Shown: positions 55,854-64,000 of the stretch, in pieces
Position numbering within the stretch: the stretch's first letter is position 1
Layout of the letters: each line of letters opens with the position of its first letter
Assembly (NCBI GenBank): GCA_002162955.1
Contig: MABD01000057.1
Location: 124,001 to 188,000 of the forward strand
Length of the DNA: 64,000 nucleotides
From: Gammaproteobacteria bacterium 45_16_T64
GTDB taxonomy: Bacteria; Pseudomonadota; Gammaproteobacteria; Pseudomonadales; Ketobacteraceae
Direction: 5' to 3'
Notes under the pieces: generated by a model
Told to the model about the DNA's origin: nothing
The model's input: only the letters and a program-made list of their open reading frames with translations
The model's database searches: none
Translations under genes and position numbers: made by a program

Positions 55854-56404
55854 TGGCCATCCTCCCCGACTATCTTTGCGAGATTCAATAACCTGGAACT
55901 AATGTCTAATCGAGATTGCCGAGCATGGCCGACACTTATTTCAAATCGCAATTTTTCCCCATCTATATAGAAATTTATCACTCCACCTTTATCGATAAAC
56001 CCTTCCTCTTCGCCCACCAACAGTTGACCTTCTATTGGATTCGCTCCCTTAAACCATCGAGATGAATGCCTTGTATCGATAAAAACTATATGACATCCCT
56101 TCGAATCGCTGCGCTTACCCAGCGCTATCACCTGCACCCTATGGCCTTGAATAGTCTTTCCAGAATGGTTTCTGAGTTCATTGGTTAATGACTCTGCTGC
56201 TGCGGCACAAATAACGAGATTGGCTTGTTTGGTGGGTAGAATATTGGGAGGCCAGCTAACAAGCTTTGCAAAGCTTAAAATATATGCGGCTTTAAGTTTA
56301 TCGGGCGCGTCGATTTGGCCTGAAACATGGCAGGAAAATACCAGAAGCGCTATTAGCGCAACTGTGAAACACATCCTTTTGTGTAATATCCTTATATAGT
56401 CCAT
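55850..56404 (-). CDS. YfiR family periplasmic protein
   Basis: 184 residues from the ATG at 56404 (AGGT upstream). A signal peptide ends near HVSGQ, then the YfiR core: KLKAAYILSFAKLVSWPP, NLVICAAAAESLTNEL, GCHIVFIDTRHSSRWF, GQLLVGEEEGFIDKGGVINFYIDGEKLRFEIS and ISSRLLNLAKIV at the end. Pseudomonas YfiR is a periplasmic inhibitor of the diguanylate cyclase YfiN. Here its gene is overlapped by a hybrid histidine kinase, so it probably regulates that kinase instead. Confidence 0.87.
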   Translation of the reverse strand: MDYIRILHKRMCFTVALIALLVFSCHVSGQIDAPDKLKAAYILSFAKLVSWPPNILPTKQANLVICAAAAESLTNELRNHSGKTIQGHRVQVIALGKRSDSKGCHIVFIDTRHSSRWFKGANPIEGQLLVGEEEGFIDKGGVINFYIDGEKLRFEISVGHARQSRLDISSRLLNLAKIVGEDGQ

Positions 56405-56533
56405 GATACCTGTTAGCCATAAATGATACATATCATACCTTGGCCAGCACTGACTTAGCTGTCAATTTATGAGACGCGAATAGTATCAATATTCACTTTT
56501 ACTTTCAGCTTATATCCTGTGTGCTTTTTGTAC

Positions 56534-57202
56534 CTAGGAATTTACTAACTTAGCAACGACTTTCTCCACTAGGTTCGACAGATCTTTATCGTAATTGGTG
56601 TATACGTAGGAAGTCACACCAGAGTTCATTGTTACGCCAATATGGTCAATAAGCGCCCCCGTTGCCACATCAAAAATAGAGAACGTTATTAGCATTTCAA
56701 CATCCTTGCTAAGAACGTTATCCAACTCTAGTGTTGTCGTATCCTTACAGAGCTCAGATTCACCAGCATGACAATGCTGATAGTAAACAGGCTTTGCAGA
56801 TGGCCACTGTATAATACGGGGCAACACCATAAAATTAGCCGACGTTTTCGAAGCATTCTTCAGGCCTTCCGTCACAGTTTCAAGCTGTCTGCTCATTTGA
56901 ACTTTTGCAAAAAAAAGCGATAACCGTTGTGCAGTCGTTGACTCAGCAACCCCCTGCGCATGCTTGACGGATGACTCTTCCGCAAGGTTTTTACCAATCA
57001 CCCGCCCAGAAGGCCTCATAACATACAACACTGACTCCATCGGCAGCACAAAACGTCGCTTTCTCTCAATAGAAAAGCTATCTACCGGTGAATTACGCCC
57101 TACGAGATTCGTCAGTTTCTGAGCGAACAAATGCGAATCGCTACAGCCACCTAACACGACTAATAATAGAATAAATCCATTGCGTACCATTAACTTACAC
57201 AT
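56534..57202 (-). CDS. Lipoprotein, DUF4823-like
   Basis: 222 residues from the ATG at 57202 (alternatives 57208 and 57190; the frame is open to 57292). Lipobox LGGC (C20). The mature part contains RRFVLPMESVLYVMRPSGR, a helical stretch QRLSLFFAKVQMSRQLETV, ANFMVLPRIIQWPSA, and FSIFDVATGALIDHIGV ending in a helix LVEKVVAKLV. The layout fits DUF4823 lipoproteins and resembles CsgG-like fold proteins. Call tentative. Same strand as yfiR, 129 bases upstream of it. Confidence 0.6.
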   Translation of the reverse strand: MCKLMVRNGFILLLVVLGGCSDSHLFAQKLTNLVGRNSPVDSFSIERKRRFVLPMESVLYVMRPSGRVIGKNLAEESSVKHAQGVAESTTAQRLSLFFAKVQMSRQLETVTEGLKNASKTSANFMVLPRIIQWPSAKPVYYQHCHAGESELCKDTTTLELDNVLSKDVEMLITFSIFDVATGALIDHIGVTMNSGVTSYVYTNYDKDLSNLVEKVVAKLVNS

Positions 57203-57477
57203 CAACATTATTAACACATTCGACCCGTTGCCACACTCTTCCCTTAGTATAGCCCCTAAATACGAAACGATTGCACTACACACCCCTAACAACTTAAACG
57301 TATTTTCACTCAGATCCGCAGATACTCATCAAAAATAGGACTATTATTAGAGATATCTAGTAACTCTATCAGCCTATGGCGACCTAACGCATGGTTACTC
57401 GGAGCATACTAAATATATTGGACATGCCTTTCGGCTATATATACTAGATGAACACTCTATTGTAAGGACTTACCCCC

Positions 57478-58593
57478 GTGAGTAGAGAATCTAAGCACGT
57501 GCTCATTATTGATGACGTAGATGATGACACTCAAATACTTGAAAACATGCTTTCTGAGGAGTTCACTGTAAGCTCTCACAGCTGCGCTTCAAGTGTGCTT
57601 GACGCAGTACGCGAATCCGCTCCAGGTGTGATAATTCTCAACCCCGCAATGCATGAACTTAATACGTTATCCATTATTAATTGCGTAATAGAGCTCAACC
57701 CTCGCAGCCACGTAATCTTTTTATCGAATCTAACAACACTGGATGACAAGATCCAAGCCTACGAGCAAGGGGCAGACGACTTCATTGCCAAACCCTACAA
57801 TCCTGTTGAGCTCTACCACAAGGTTGAACGCCACGTTGAAGACTCTTTGCGCAGAGTTCAACTCATGGCTAATGCCGAAAATGCGCGCACAACTGCATTT
57901 GCAGCAATGGAAAGCAACAGCGAAATGGGCATTATACTTCGATATATGGAAGAGATTACCAGCTGTAATAGCTACACCGATTTAGGCATCAGCCTCGCTC
58001 AATCGGCCCAATCATTTGGCGTTGAAGTCGTCGTACAAGTTAGGGGCTTACAAGAGGTTTACAATTTCGGGTGTGCCAATGACTCATTTGAGGCAGTCCT
58101 GCTCACTAAAGGCGTACAAAAAGGAAAAATAATTGAAGGTGCCTATAAAATCATTATTAATGACAAGCGTATCTCCATACTCATTAAAAATGCGCCAGCG
58201 AAGAGCGATCCCAAGTACGGCAGGCTAAAAGACAATATTGCGATGATGATAGGCGCCACCGATGCACGTGTCACTACCATTGACCTAGTCGTGCAATTAG
58301 AAGCTCAGCGAGAAACAGGGCTCAAATCCGTCATTGGCAATACTCGCGAGAGCATGCACCAGATACGCGATACATTTAACGCCTATGAAAAACACATTTG
58401 GGAAAAGATCCAAAGCTATCGCGAGGAGACGGAAGGCGTACTCATATCACTTGGCCTCAGTGAAGAGCAAGAAGAAACGCTAATGGAATCACTTGATCAA
58501 TTTGTCGAAAAGGTCACCGAAACCGATGCCACCAAGGAATTGATAGAATCCAGTTTCGCTAAACTCCTATCCGGCTTAGATGACCTTAATTAA
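57478..58593 (+). CDS. Pseudo-receiver protein with C-terminal unknown domain
   Basis: 371 residues. Residues 7-122 form a receiver fold: acidic pair in LIIDDVDDD, S83 in FLSNL, K105 in FIAKPYN. The phosphoacceptor site is ILNPAM, with N55 in place of Asp, so ordinary phosphorylation is not expected. After a helical linker (about 125-160) comes an alpha/beta domain (160-270) with a strand-rich centre YKIIINDKRISILIKNAP, then a long coiled coil (about 285-371). GTG start at 57478. It is convergent with, and overlaps by 4 bases, the flagellin gene. Confidence 0.75.
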   Translation: MSRESKHVLIIDDVDDDTQILENMLSEEFTVSSHSCASSVLDAVRESAPGVIILNPAMHELNTLSIINCVIELNPRSHVIFLSNLTTLDDKIQAYEQGADDFIAKPYNPVELYHKVERHVEDSLRRVQLMANAENARTTAFAAMESNSEMGIILRYMEEITSCNSYTDLGISLAQSAQSFGVEVVVQVRGLQEVYNFGCANDSFEAVLLTKGVQKGKIIEGAYKIIINDKRISILIKNAPAKSDPKYGRLKDNIAMMIGATDARVTTIDLVVQLEAQRETGLKSVIGNTRESMHQIRDTFNAYEKHIWEKIQSYREETEGVLISLGLSEEQEETLMESLDQFVEKVTETDATKELIESSFAKLLSGLDDLN

Positions 58594-60215
58594 CTCAGCA
58601 AAGAAAGAATCCCTTGAGATTGTGCATTTGCCTGGGCCTGAATCGCAATGCCCGCCTGCTTCTTAAGAAGATTCTTGGCCAATTCAGCCGCTTCTGACGC
58701 GTAATCCGTGTCCTGTATCCTAGAACGTGCAGCTTCTTGAGACTCTGACACGCTTTGTAAATTTCTAATGGTTGATTCGAAACGATTTTGCAGGGCACCT
58801 AGCTCGGAGCGATATTGTCCTATTTGCGATAACGCATCGTCTATCGATGATATCGTCGCGTTAGCACCACTTACCGTTGACACATCCGCGTTAGCCACAG
58901 TTCCAACCGCTTGAACATTATCCTGAGCACCATCAACCGCCAAATCATCAAAACCTGCTAGGCCATTGTCAGCCCCCGAAAAAGTGAGGCTATCCTGCGC
59001 GGAGACCGTTACCTGGCCCGAAACCCGTAAATCGCTGAAGCCTGCGTCAAACCGTGCCTCACCCCCACCAAACAACTGATTGCTTACATCAGCATCTTTC
59101 GTGTTAATTACAATATCCCGACCATCTTCAGCGGTCAGTGACAATTGGCCCCCATCATCAACAGAAGCCGTCACACCAGTGGTTCCCGATTTGGCATTTA
59201 TTGCATCAACCAACGAACCAGAGCTATCATTCTCACCAACAACCACCGGGCCAATATCAACACCATTAATGTTTAAGTCGCCATTTGCAAGGTTACCTGC
59301 CGCTACATTTGACGCTGTCGCGGTATCAACGGTACCAGAGTAATCGGCATTTACTACATCCGACGCATCGAACGTTGTCGTTGCGCTGGCATAGACACCC
59401 TGAAGAGATTCCTCCCCCTCGCTTCGTACGCTGTTAATCCTTTCCGCAATTGACTTTGCTGAGCCTGATCCATAATTGGCATTGTTTGTATCCGTGAGAT
59501 CAGCAGTGTTCTGAACGGTAGCAATAGCCCCACCAAACGCTTCATCGGCAATATTCACCTGATCTACCGCAGCCACTCCGTCTACGGCTACTGTAAAATC
59601 AGCGATACCATTCGCAGTCGCATTCCCTTCCTGAATGCCTTGGCTTCCAGTCACTGTGTTTTCCAGCTGAACTTTGTCACTGCGTGATTGTATAACGCCA
59701 GGTTGACTTCCTAGAGCAGAGGTCTGCCCATCAAACCCTCCAACACTGAGAGACTGCCCTGAATTGGCTCCTATCTGGAAATTGAAATTTGAAAACTCAT
59801 CACCAAGTACTTTTTTGCCATTAAACGTGGTTGTGTCGGCGATTTGGTTCACCTGCGACACGAGTTGATCAACCTCTTTTTGAATTGAAGCCCTATCTGA
59901 TGATGTGTTGGTCCCGTTAGCTGCCTGCACTGAGAGGTCGCGTATACGCTGCAGTGCTGTGGTTGCTTCGCCTAGGGCCGCTTCTGCAGTCTGTGCGTAC
60001 GAAATACCATCATTGGCGTTTCGGGTCGCAACGTTAAGACCATTTATCTGAGAGGTAAATCGCTCTGCAATCGCAAAACCTGCCGCATCATCTTTCGCAC
60101 TGTTGATCTTGCTACCGGTAGATAGTTTAATCAACGACTCGGTTAGCTTTTGCTGGCTTCGATTTAAGGTATTCAGACCCGAAAGTGACGCTAAATTGGT
60201 GTTAATTGTTGGCAT
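58590..60215 (-). CDS. fliC: Flagellin
   Basis: 541 residues from the ATG at 60215 (GAGGT upstream). D0/D1 N-terminal: LNTLNRSQQKLTESLIKLSTGSKINSAKDDAAGFAIAERF, NANDGISYAQTAEAALGE; C-terminal ESQEAARSRIQDTDYASEAAELAKNLLKKQAGIAIQAQANAQSQG ending LSLLS. The central surface region (about 180-440) is low in aromatic residues, with a flagellin-IN-like module (NGDLNINGVDIGPVVVGEN). It has a sigma-28 promoter. No other structural flagellar gene is in the window. Confidence 0.95.
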   Translation of the reverse strand: MPTINTNLASLSGLNTLNRSQQKLTESLIKLSTGSKINSAKDDAAGFAIAERFTSQINGLNVATRNANDGISYAQTAEAALGEATTALQRIRDLSVQAANGTNTSSDRASIQKEVDQLVSQVNQIADTTTFNGKKVLGDEFSNFNFQIGANSGQSLSVGGFDGQTSALGSQPGVIQSRSDKVQLENTVTGSQGIQEGNATANGIADFTVAVDGVAAVDQVNIADEAFGGAIATVQNTADLTDTNNANYGSGSAKSIAERINSVRSEGEESLQGVYASATTTFDASDVVNADYSGTVDTATASNVAAGNLANGDLNINGVDIGPVVVGENDSSGSLVDAINAKSGTTGVTASVDDGGQLSLTAEDGRDIVINTKDADVSNQLFGGGEARFDAGFSDLRVSGQVTVSAQDSLTFSGADNGLAGFDDLAVDGAQDNVQAVGTVANADVSTVSGANATISSIDDALSQIGQYRSELGALQNRFESTIRNLQSVSESQEAARSRIQDTDYASEAAELAKNLLKKQAGIAIQAQANAQSQGILSLLS

Positions 60216-60258
60216 AAGACCGACCTCTACAATAACCTTGACAGACAACCAAAAGTCG

Positions 60259-60285
60259 CTATCGACAGGTTGTTCTAAAAGTTTA
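60259..60285 (-). promoter_or_regulatory. Sigma-28 (FliA) promoter of fliC
   Basis: On the minus strand: TAAACTTT, 11 bases, GTCGATAG. The FliA consensus is TAAAGTTT-N11-GCCGATAA; one base differs in the -35 and two in the -10, and the spacer length is exact. A start near 60250 gives a leader of about 35 bases. Confidence 0.8.
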
Positions 60286-60499
60286 ACGCGAAGAGTTTTG
60301 TGGTCAATAATTACCCGCAGCAAAAGCGCTGTTTTGCGAAAAATTAACAATTATTGAGTTAGGTTATGCTGCTGTTATAACAACGGGGGAGAGAGATCGG
60401 TACATTAAGAACAGCGAGTTCTTATTTATCCTTTGCTAAAGGCATAAGAGAAACCAGAACACCCATAATTTATACTAATGCCATCACTGTCCGTTAGGA

Positions 60500-61669
60500 C
60501 TAGCCCACCGCTTCATTGAATATCTGAGCATAATCTGCCACTGATAAGCTCACCGGGTTGCTTGCTGCTGCTGCATCCTGAGATGCTAACACCCCAATCT
60601 CATCCTTGCGTTCCGCACCAATACCTATCTCAGCCAAGGTATCGGGAATTGCTAACGCACCCCGAAACGCCATAATCCATTCGACAAAACCCTCTGCAGT
60701 CGCATTTTCAAGCCTCAAATAATAAGCAAGACTGGCTAATTTTTGCTGTATTTCAGAAAAATTTCGTCGAATAACAAAAGGTAATAATATTGCGTTTAAC
60801 AAACCATGATGTTTATCGAATATAGCACCCAGAGGGTGCGCCAGTGCATGCACCCCGCCCAAGCCCTTTTGGAACGCTGTCGCCCCCATTAAAGAAGCCG
60901 CCATCATAGTAGATCTGGCGTCAATATCTGCACCGTCCCTATAGGCAAGGAGCAAGTTCTCTTTAATAAGCCTCATACCTTCTAGTGCTATACCATCAGC
61001 CATCGGATGAAAGCCAGGCGCGCAGAACGCTTCAAAACAATGAACAAAGGCATCCATCCCTGTAGCAGCAGTAATACTCGGGGGTAACCCCACCGTTAAC
61101 TCTGGGTCACACACCACCGTCGCAGGCAGCATCTTAGGATGAAAAATGACAACTTTTTTTTGCCGTTTTTCATCAATAATGACCGACGCGCGCCCTACTT
61201 CCGACCCAGTACCCGAAGTTGTGGGGATTGCTATCACAGGAGCCATACCTTTTACATTGACTCGACGCCAATTGTCACCCTCATCCTCAAAATCCCACAA
61301 GCTTCTATTTTGACCCACTAGCAACGCGATTGCTTTAGCTGCATCTAAAGCACTACCGCCACCCAAGGCAATAACGCCATCATGGCGGTCTTTTTTAAAT
61401 ACTTGGGCACCTTCCATCACATTCGCTCCGGTAGGGTTAGCTTGCACCTCAGAATAGACGCCCAGCGACAGTTTTTCGGACTTACACAGAGAGACCAGGC
61501 GCTGGACAAAAGGTAGGTTAACAAGGCCTTTATCACACACTAGTAGCGGAGAGACAATCCCTACATCCCTACATAGATCGGGCACACTGGTTATTTTCCC
61601 AACACCAAATACTATATTGGTTGGGTAATTCCAATTGCCACTGAACTTCTCTGTCTCTGTCTCTGTCAA
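60500..61669 (-). CDS. Iron-containing alcohol dehydrogenase
   Basis: 389 residues, family III (Fe2+) alcohol dehydrogenase. NIVFGVGKI, LALGGGSALDAAKAIALL (NAD(P) binding), PTTSGTGSEVGRASVI, and metal ligands in TGMDAFVHCFEAF (Asp/His) and ALAHPLGAIFDKHHGLLNAILLP (two His). TTG start at 61669 behind GAGGAA. The first codons include three copies of a hexamer (TCTCTG/CAGAGA), giving Thr-Glu repeats. It follows an aldehyde dehydrogenase gene with 45 bases between, so alcohol-to-acid oxidation of a common substrate is likely. Confidence 0.9.
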   Translation of the reverse strand: MTETETEKFSGNWNYPTNIVFGVGKITSVPDLCRDVGIVSPLLVCDKGLVNLPFVQRLVSLCKSEKLSLGVYSEVQANPTGANVMEGAQVFKKDRHDGVIALGGGSALDAAKAIALLVGQNRSLWDFEDEGDNWRRVNVKGMAPVIAIPTTSGTGSEVGRASVIIDEKRQKKVVIFHPKMLPATVVCDPELTVGLPPSITAATGMDAFVHCFEAFCAPGFHPMADGIALEGMRLIKENLLLAYRDGADIDARSTMMAASLMGATAFQKGLGGVHALAHPLGAIFDKHHGLLNAILLPFVIRRNFSEIQQKLASLAYYLRLENATAEGFVEWIMAFRGALAIPDTLAEIGIGAERKDEIGVLASQDAAAASNPVSLSVADYAQIFNEAVG

Positions 61670-61714
61670 TGCTTCCTCGATATCAGTATTAATAGTGATA
61701 CCCTCTCGTAAAGA

Positions 61715-63100
61715 CTAGTTTTTAAGGTGAAATGACTTCGGGCGGGTCAACTGATCATAACCCAGATGGGACAATGTACACCCTCTCCCCGACTGTTTTA
61801 CACCAGTCCAGGGGAGCTCTGGATCAAGGTAATCGCATCGATTCATAAATACCGTGCCCGTCTGAAGTAAACGCCCGATCTTCTCGGCTCTGCCACAATC
61901 ACTTGTCCATAACGATGCGGTAAGCCCAAACTCACTATCATTCATTAGCTGTAATGCTTCAGCATCCGATGACACCTTCATAACACCCAGTACAGGCCCA
62001 AAGCTTTCTTCAACCATTAACGACATTGAGTGATCTACATCGGTGAGTATTTGAGGTGCTACATAGGGACCTTCGCCAATATCCCTAGCGAACACACCCT
62101 CAGGGATGCATGCTGTCGCTCCCGCTGCAACGGCTTGTCGGACCTGCTCTCTCACCCACTGAGCAGACCGGCCATTCACCACTGGACCTAAGGTTGTCGC
62201 TTCCTCTAAAGGTGAACCCAATGTGTACTGAGACACTAGTTGCGTGGCTTGTTCCAGAAACTGATCGTAGCAATGCTCATGGACATACACCCTTTCTATC
62301 CCACAACAAGATTGACCGGAGTTAAAAAATGCGCCATCTACAATGCCTTCCACCGCACGCGCTAAAGAGGCATCATCCATGACATATGCGGGATCCTTAC
62401 CACCCAATTCTAATCCAACCCCCTTGAACAATCCTGACGCCGATTTTTCTACGGCTTTCCCACCTTCTACCGAACCCGTAAACGCAACAAAATTCACTCT
62501 GTTGTCGCCTATCACACTATCTGTACTTGGATGATCCATGTGAAGGTACTGGAACACGCCTTTCGGCAATCCCGCATAATCAAACGCTTTCTGAAATCGT
62601 TCAGCGCACAACAACGTTTGCGTAGAATGCTTGAGGAGCACGGTATTACCTGCAACTAATGCAGGAATAATGGTGTTTATGGCCGTTAAATAAGGGTAGT
62701 TCCAAGGAGCTACGACTAAAATGGTGCCTAATGGCTCACGCGATATATAGCGGGAAACCCCAGCTCTTTCTGGTAAAGCATGGTCAGCCAACTGACTGGG
62801 CGCTAACCGTAGCATCGTCTCTGCCCGGTCTATCATCCCATCGATCTCTCCAGCAGCGTAACGAATCGGCCTCCCCATTTGCCAGGTAATTTCCAAAGCA
62901 ACATCGTCTTTGTGGTCATTGAAATATATCAGTGCTTTTCGACAGAATGCTATTCTCTGCTCAACACTGAGATCTGACCATACCGATTGCGCTGAATATC
63001 CCAGAGACACGACCTGCTCTATCTCGGCAGGATCTGCCAACATTCGCTCACAATATACAGAATTATCGATGGGGCTAACCAATTGAGTTTGAGGCATCAC
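61715..63100 (-). CDS. NAD(P)-dependent aldehyde dehydrogenase
   Basis: 461 residues. Catalytic Glu in LELGGKDPAYV (E231) and Cys in FNSGQSCCGIERVYV (C265), FTGSVEGGKAV for cofactor, LGPVVNGRSAQWV, and ESFGPVLGVMKV. The C-terminus (YLDPELPWTGVKQSGRGCTLSHLGYDQLTRPKSFH) is typical. It stands between the glutamine-synthetase-like gene and the Fe-ADH, matching a route where a gamma-glutamyl-amino aldehyde is oxidised. Substrate inferred from context only. Confidence 0.92.
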   Translation of the reverse strand: MMPQTQLVSPIDNSVYCERMLADPAEIEQVVSLGYSAQSVWSDLSVEQRIAFCRKALIYFNDHKDDVALEITWQMGRPIRYAAGEIDGMIDRAETMLRLAPSQLADHALPERAGVSRYISREPLGTILVVAPWNYPYLTAINTIIPALVAGNTVLLKHSTQTLLCAERFQKAFDYAGLPKGVFQYLHMDHPSTDSVIGDNRVNFVAFTGSVEGGKAVEKSASGLFKGVGLELGGKDPAYVMDDASLARAVEGIVDGAFFNSGQSCCGIERVYVHEHCYDQFLEQATQLVSQYTLGSPLEEATTLGPVVNGRSAQWVREQVRQAVAAGATACIPEGVFARDIGEGPYVAPQILTDVDHSMSLMVEESFGPVLGVMKVSSDAEALQLMNDSEFGLTASLWTSDCGRAEKIGRLLQTGTVFMNRCDYLDPELPWTGVKQSGRGCTLSHLGYDQLTRPKSFHLKN

Positions 63101-63156
63101 ATAGCTTCTTTAGTCGATAGATCTTGTTCGGTTGATATTACTATCCCGTTAGGACG

Positions 63157-64000
63157 CTAAATTATCTCGAAGTAACGTTCCAGTTCCCATTGAGAAATAT
63201 GTTTCCGGTATTCCCGTTCTTCCCATTCTCGACTAGCAGCAAAATGTTCTACAAACGCATCACCGAAATGCTCCCTCGCCATCCCACTAGCCTTTAACTT
63301 TTGCGCCGCATCCCATAACGTCGCGGGAAGCTGCATTGATTCTGGAAACTCTTGCTCATAAGCATTGCCTTCAACCATCGCCCCTAGCACGGCTTTGTTT
63401 TCAATCCCCCAGAGACCGCTGGCTATTACTGCGGACAGTACAAGGTACGGGTTAGCATCCGCCGCTCCAATGCGGAATTCCATTCGGTGAGAATTCTCCT
63501 CCCCAGGAACCACACGTATTGCACAGGTTCGATTATCGAAGCCTACACTTGCTTCTGTCGGCGCCCAAAAGCCTGGAATAAGACGACGATAGGAGTTAAT
63601 TGTTGGTGCCACGAGCGCCAGTAAATTTGGCAGCTGCTTTTGTACGCCTGCCAAGAATGAAAGCATCACATCACTACACTTCTGGGGGTGATCTTTATCA
63701 AAGAAAACACCGCAACCATTGGTATCTCTTAGCGACAGATGAATATGACCACTTTGCCCTGGATAATCCGGCGACCACTTCGCCATAAACGTTGCTAATT
63801 TCCCCTGGCGTTGCATTTCGATTTTGGTAAAGGTCTTAAATAAAGATGCCTTATCAGCGGCTTCCATGCCAGTATCTACCGCGATAGCAGCCTCTAAAAC
63901 ACCAGGGCCCGTTTCTTCATGCAACCCTTCAATGGGAAAATCCATCACTTCCCCAAGGTCTAAGATACTTTGGTAAATCTCGGCATTGACGCTATTCCTT
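63157..64000 (-). CDS. Glutamine-synthetase-family ligase, 5' end beyond the window
   Basis: The visible 280 codons are the C-terminal catalytic part: LGEVMDFPIEGLHEETGPGVLEAAI, ESFMAKW-type metal site with SGHIHLSLRD, PTINSYRRLIPGFWAPTEASVGFDNRTCAIRVV and MEFRIGAADANPYLVLSAVIASGLWG. The frame continues to the right edge, so the ATG at 63948 is internal. PuuA/IpuC-type members attach glutamate to putrescine, other amines or amino-alcohols, with an adjacent ALDH and ADH. The exact amine cannot be told. Confidence 0.85.
   Translation of the reverse strand, partial: RNSVNAEIYQSILDLGEVMDFPIEGLHEETGPGVLEAAIAVDTGMEAADKASLFKTFTKIEMQRQGKLATFMAKWSPDYPGQSGHIHLSLRDTNGCGVFFDKDHPQKCSDVMLSFLAGVQKQLPNLLALVAPTINSYRRLIPGFWAPTEASVGFDNRTCAIRVVPGEENSHRMEFRIGAADANPYLVLSAVIASGLWGIENKAVLGAMVEGNAYEQEFPESMQLPATLWDAAQKLKASGMAREHFGDAFVEHFAASREWEEREYRKHISQWELERYFEII

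Noticed and set aside
61649-61669. Three copies of a hexanucleotide at the start of the Fe-ADH gene
   Set aside because: Gain or loss of a 6-base unit keeps the frame, so it cannot switch expression; three copies is too few to call a contingency locus.

Overview
The window reads as a chromosomal segment of an aquatic, probably marine, lipid- and hydrocarbon-using gammaproteobacterium (Pseudomonadales/Oceanospirillales-like). The basis is gene order and gene content: a dnaX-ybaB-recR-rnd-ycgL-ycgN block beside the 4.5S RNA gene, HrpA, GlnS, an HsbR/HsbA-like phosphatase/STAS pair, PilZ proteins, flagellin, and many acyl-CoA genes (FadD, acyl-CoA dehydrogenase, MaoC hydratase, ETF-ubiquinone oxidoreductase, a FadL-type porin, an MpaB-type oxygenase). 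Base composition looks moderate. I cannot assign a genus. I saw no rRNA, tRNA, CRISPR array or intact insertion sequence.

Layout. 1-3.1 kb: minus-strand genes (5' end of an unknown gene, di-iron sterol-desaturase-like enzyme, GNAT acetyltransferase, MpaB-family oxygenase). 3.1-6 kb: an accessory patch with a secreted MVL-type lectin, an orphan membrane protein and several decayed genes (phage-type amidase, possible terminase fragment, a secreted small protein with an in-frame stop), ending at dusA, a known integration hotspot. 6-13.4 kb: dusA, AraC regulator, acyl-CoA dehydrogenase, transaldolase, TerB-like protein, REC-SpoIIE phosphatase plus STAS protein, PilZ protein. 13.4-20.6 kb: mlaA, FabH-like synthase, an alpha/beta hydrolase lacking its nucleophile serine, hrpA. 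20.6-26 kb: lipid genes (fadD, diverged GlpD-like flavoprotein, monoacylglycerol-lipase-like enzyme, MaoC hydratase). 26-33.2 kb: VWA/MoxR pair, secreted helical protein, cysK, hybrid histidine kinase. 33.2-44.7 kb: one long minus-strand series (4.5S RNA, dnaX, ybaB, recR, rnd, ycgL, ycgN, membrane protein, VWA protein, HIT, YafJ, DUF1631, PilZ). 44.8-53.4 kb: exported protein, glnS, FadL porin, lipoprotein hydrolase, ETF-QO, DUF1285. 53.4-60.5 kb: signalling and motility (hybrid kinase overlapping YfiR, lipoprotein, pseudo-receiver protein, flagellin with a recognisable sigma-28 promoter). 60.5-64 kb: Fe-ADH, aldehyde dehydrogenase and glutamine-synthetase-like ligase, which looks like a gamma-glutamylation route for amine or amino-alcohol catabolism and runs off the right edge.

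How the genes fit together. Fatty-acid uptake (FadL), activation (FadD), dehydrogenation, hydration and electron transfer to ubiquinone (ETF-QO) are all represented, although scattered. Three signalling themes recur: c-di-GMP-type proteins (two PilZ proteins, YfiR), partner-switching (SpoIIE/STAS), and receivers that have lost their phosphoacceptor (inside both hybrid kinases and in the protein next to flagellin). The most unusual items are the YfiR-hybrid kinase pairing, the pseudo-receiver convergent with flagellin, the GlpD-like protein with an altered active site, the Ser-to-Gly hydrolase, the DUF1631 protein with duplicated C-terminal modules, a candidate dnaX frameshift site, and the decayed island upstream of dusA.
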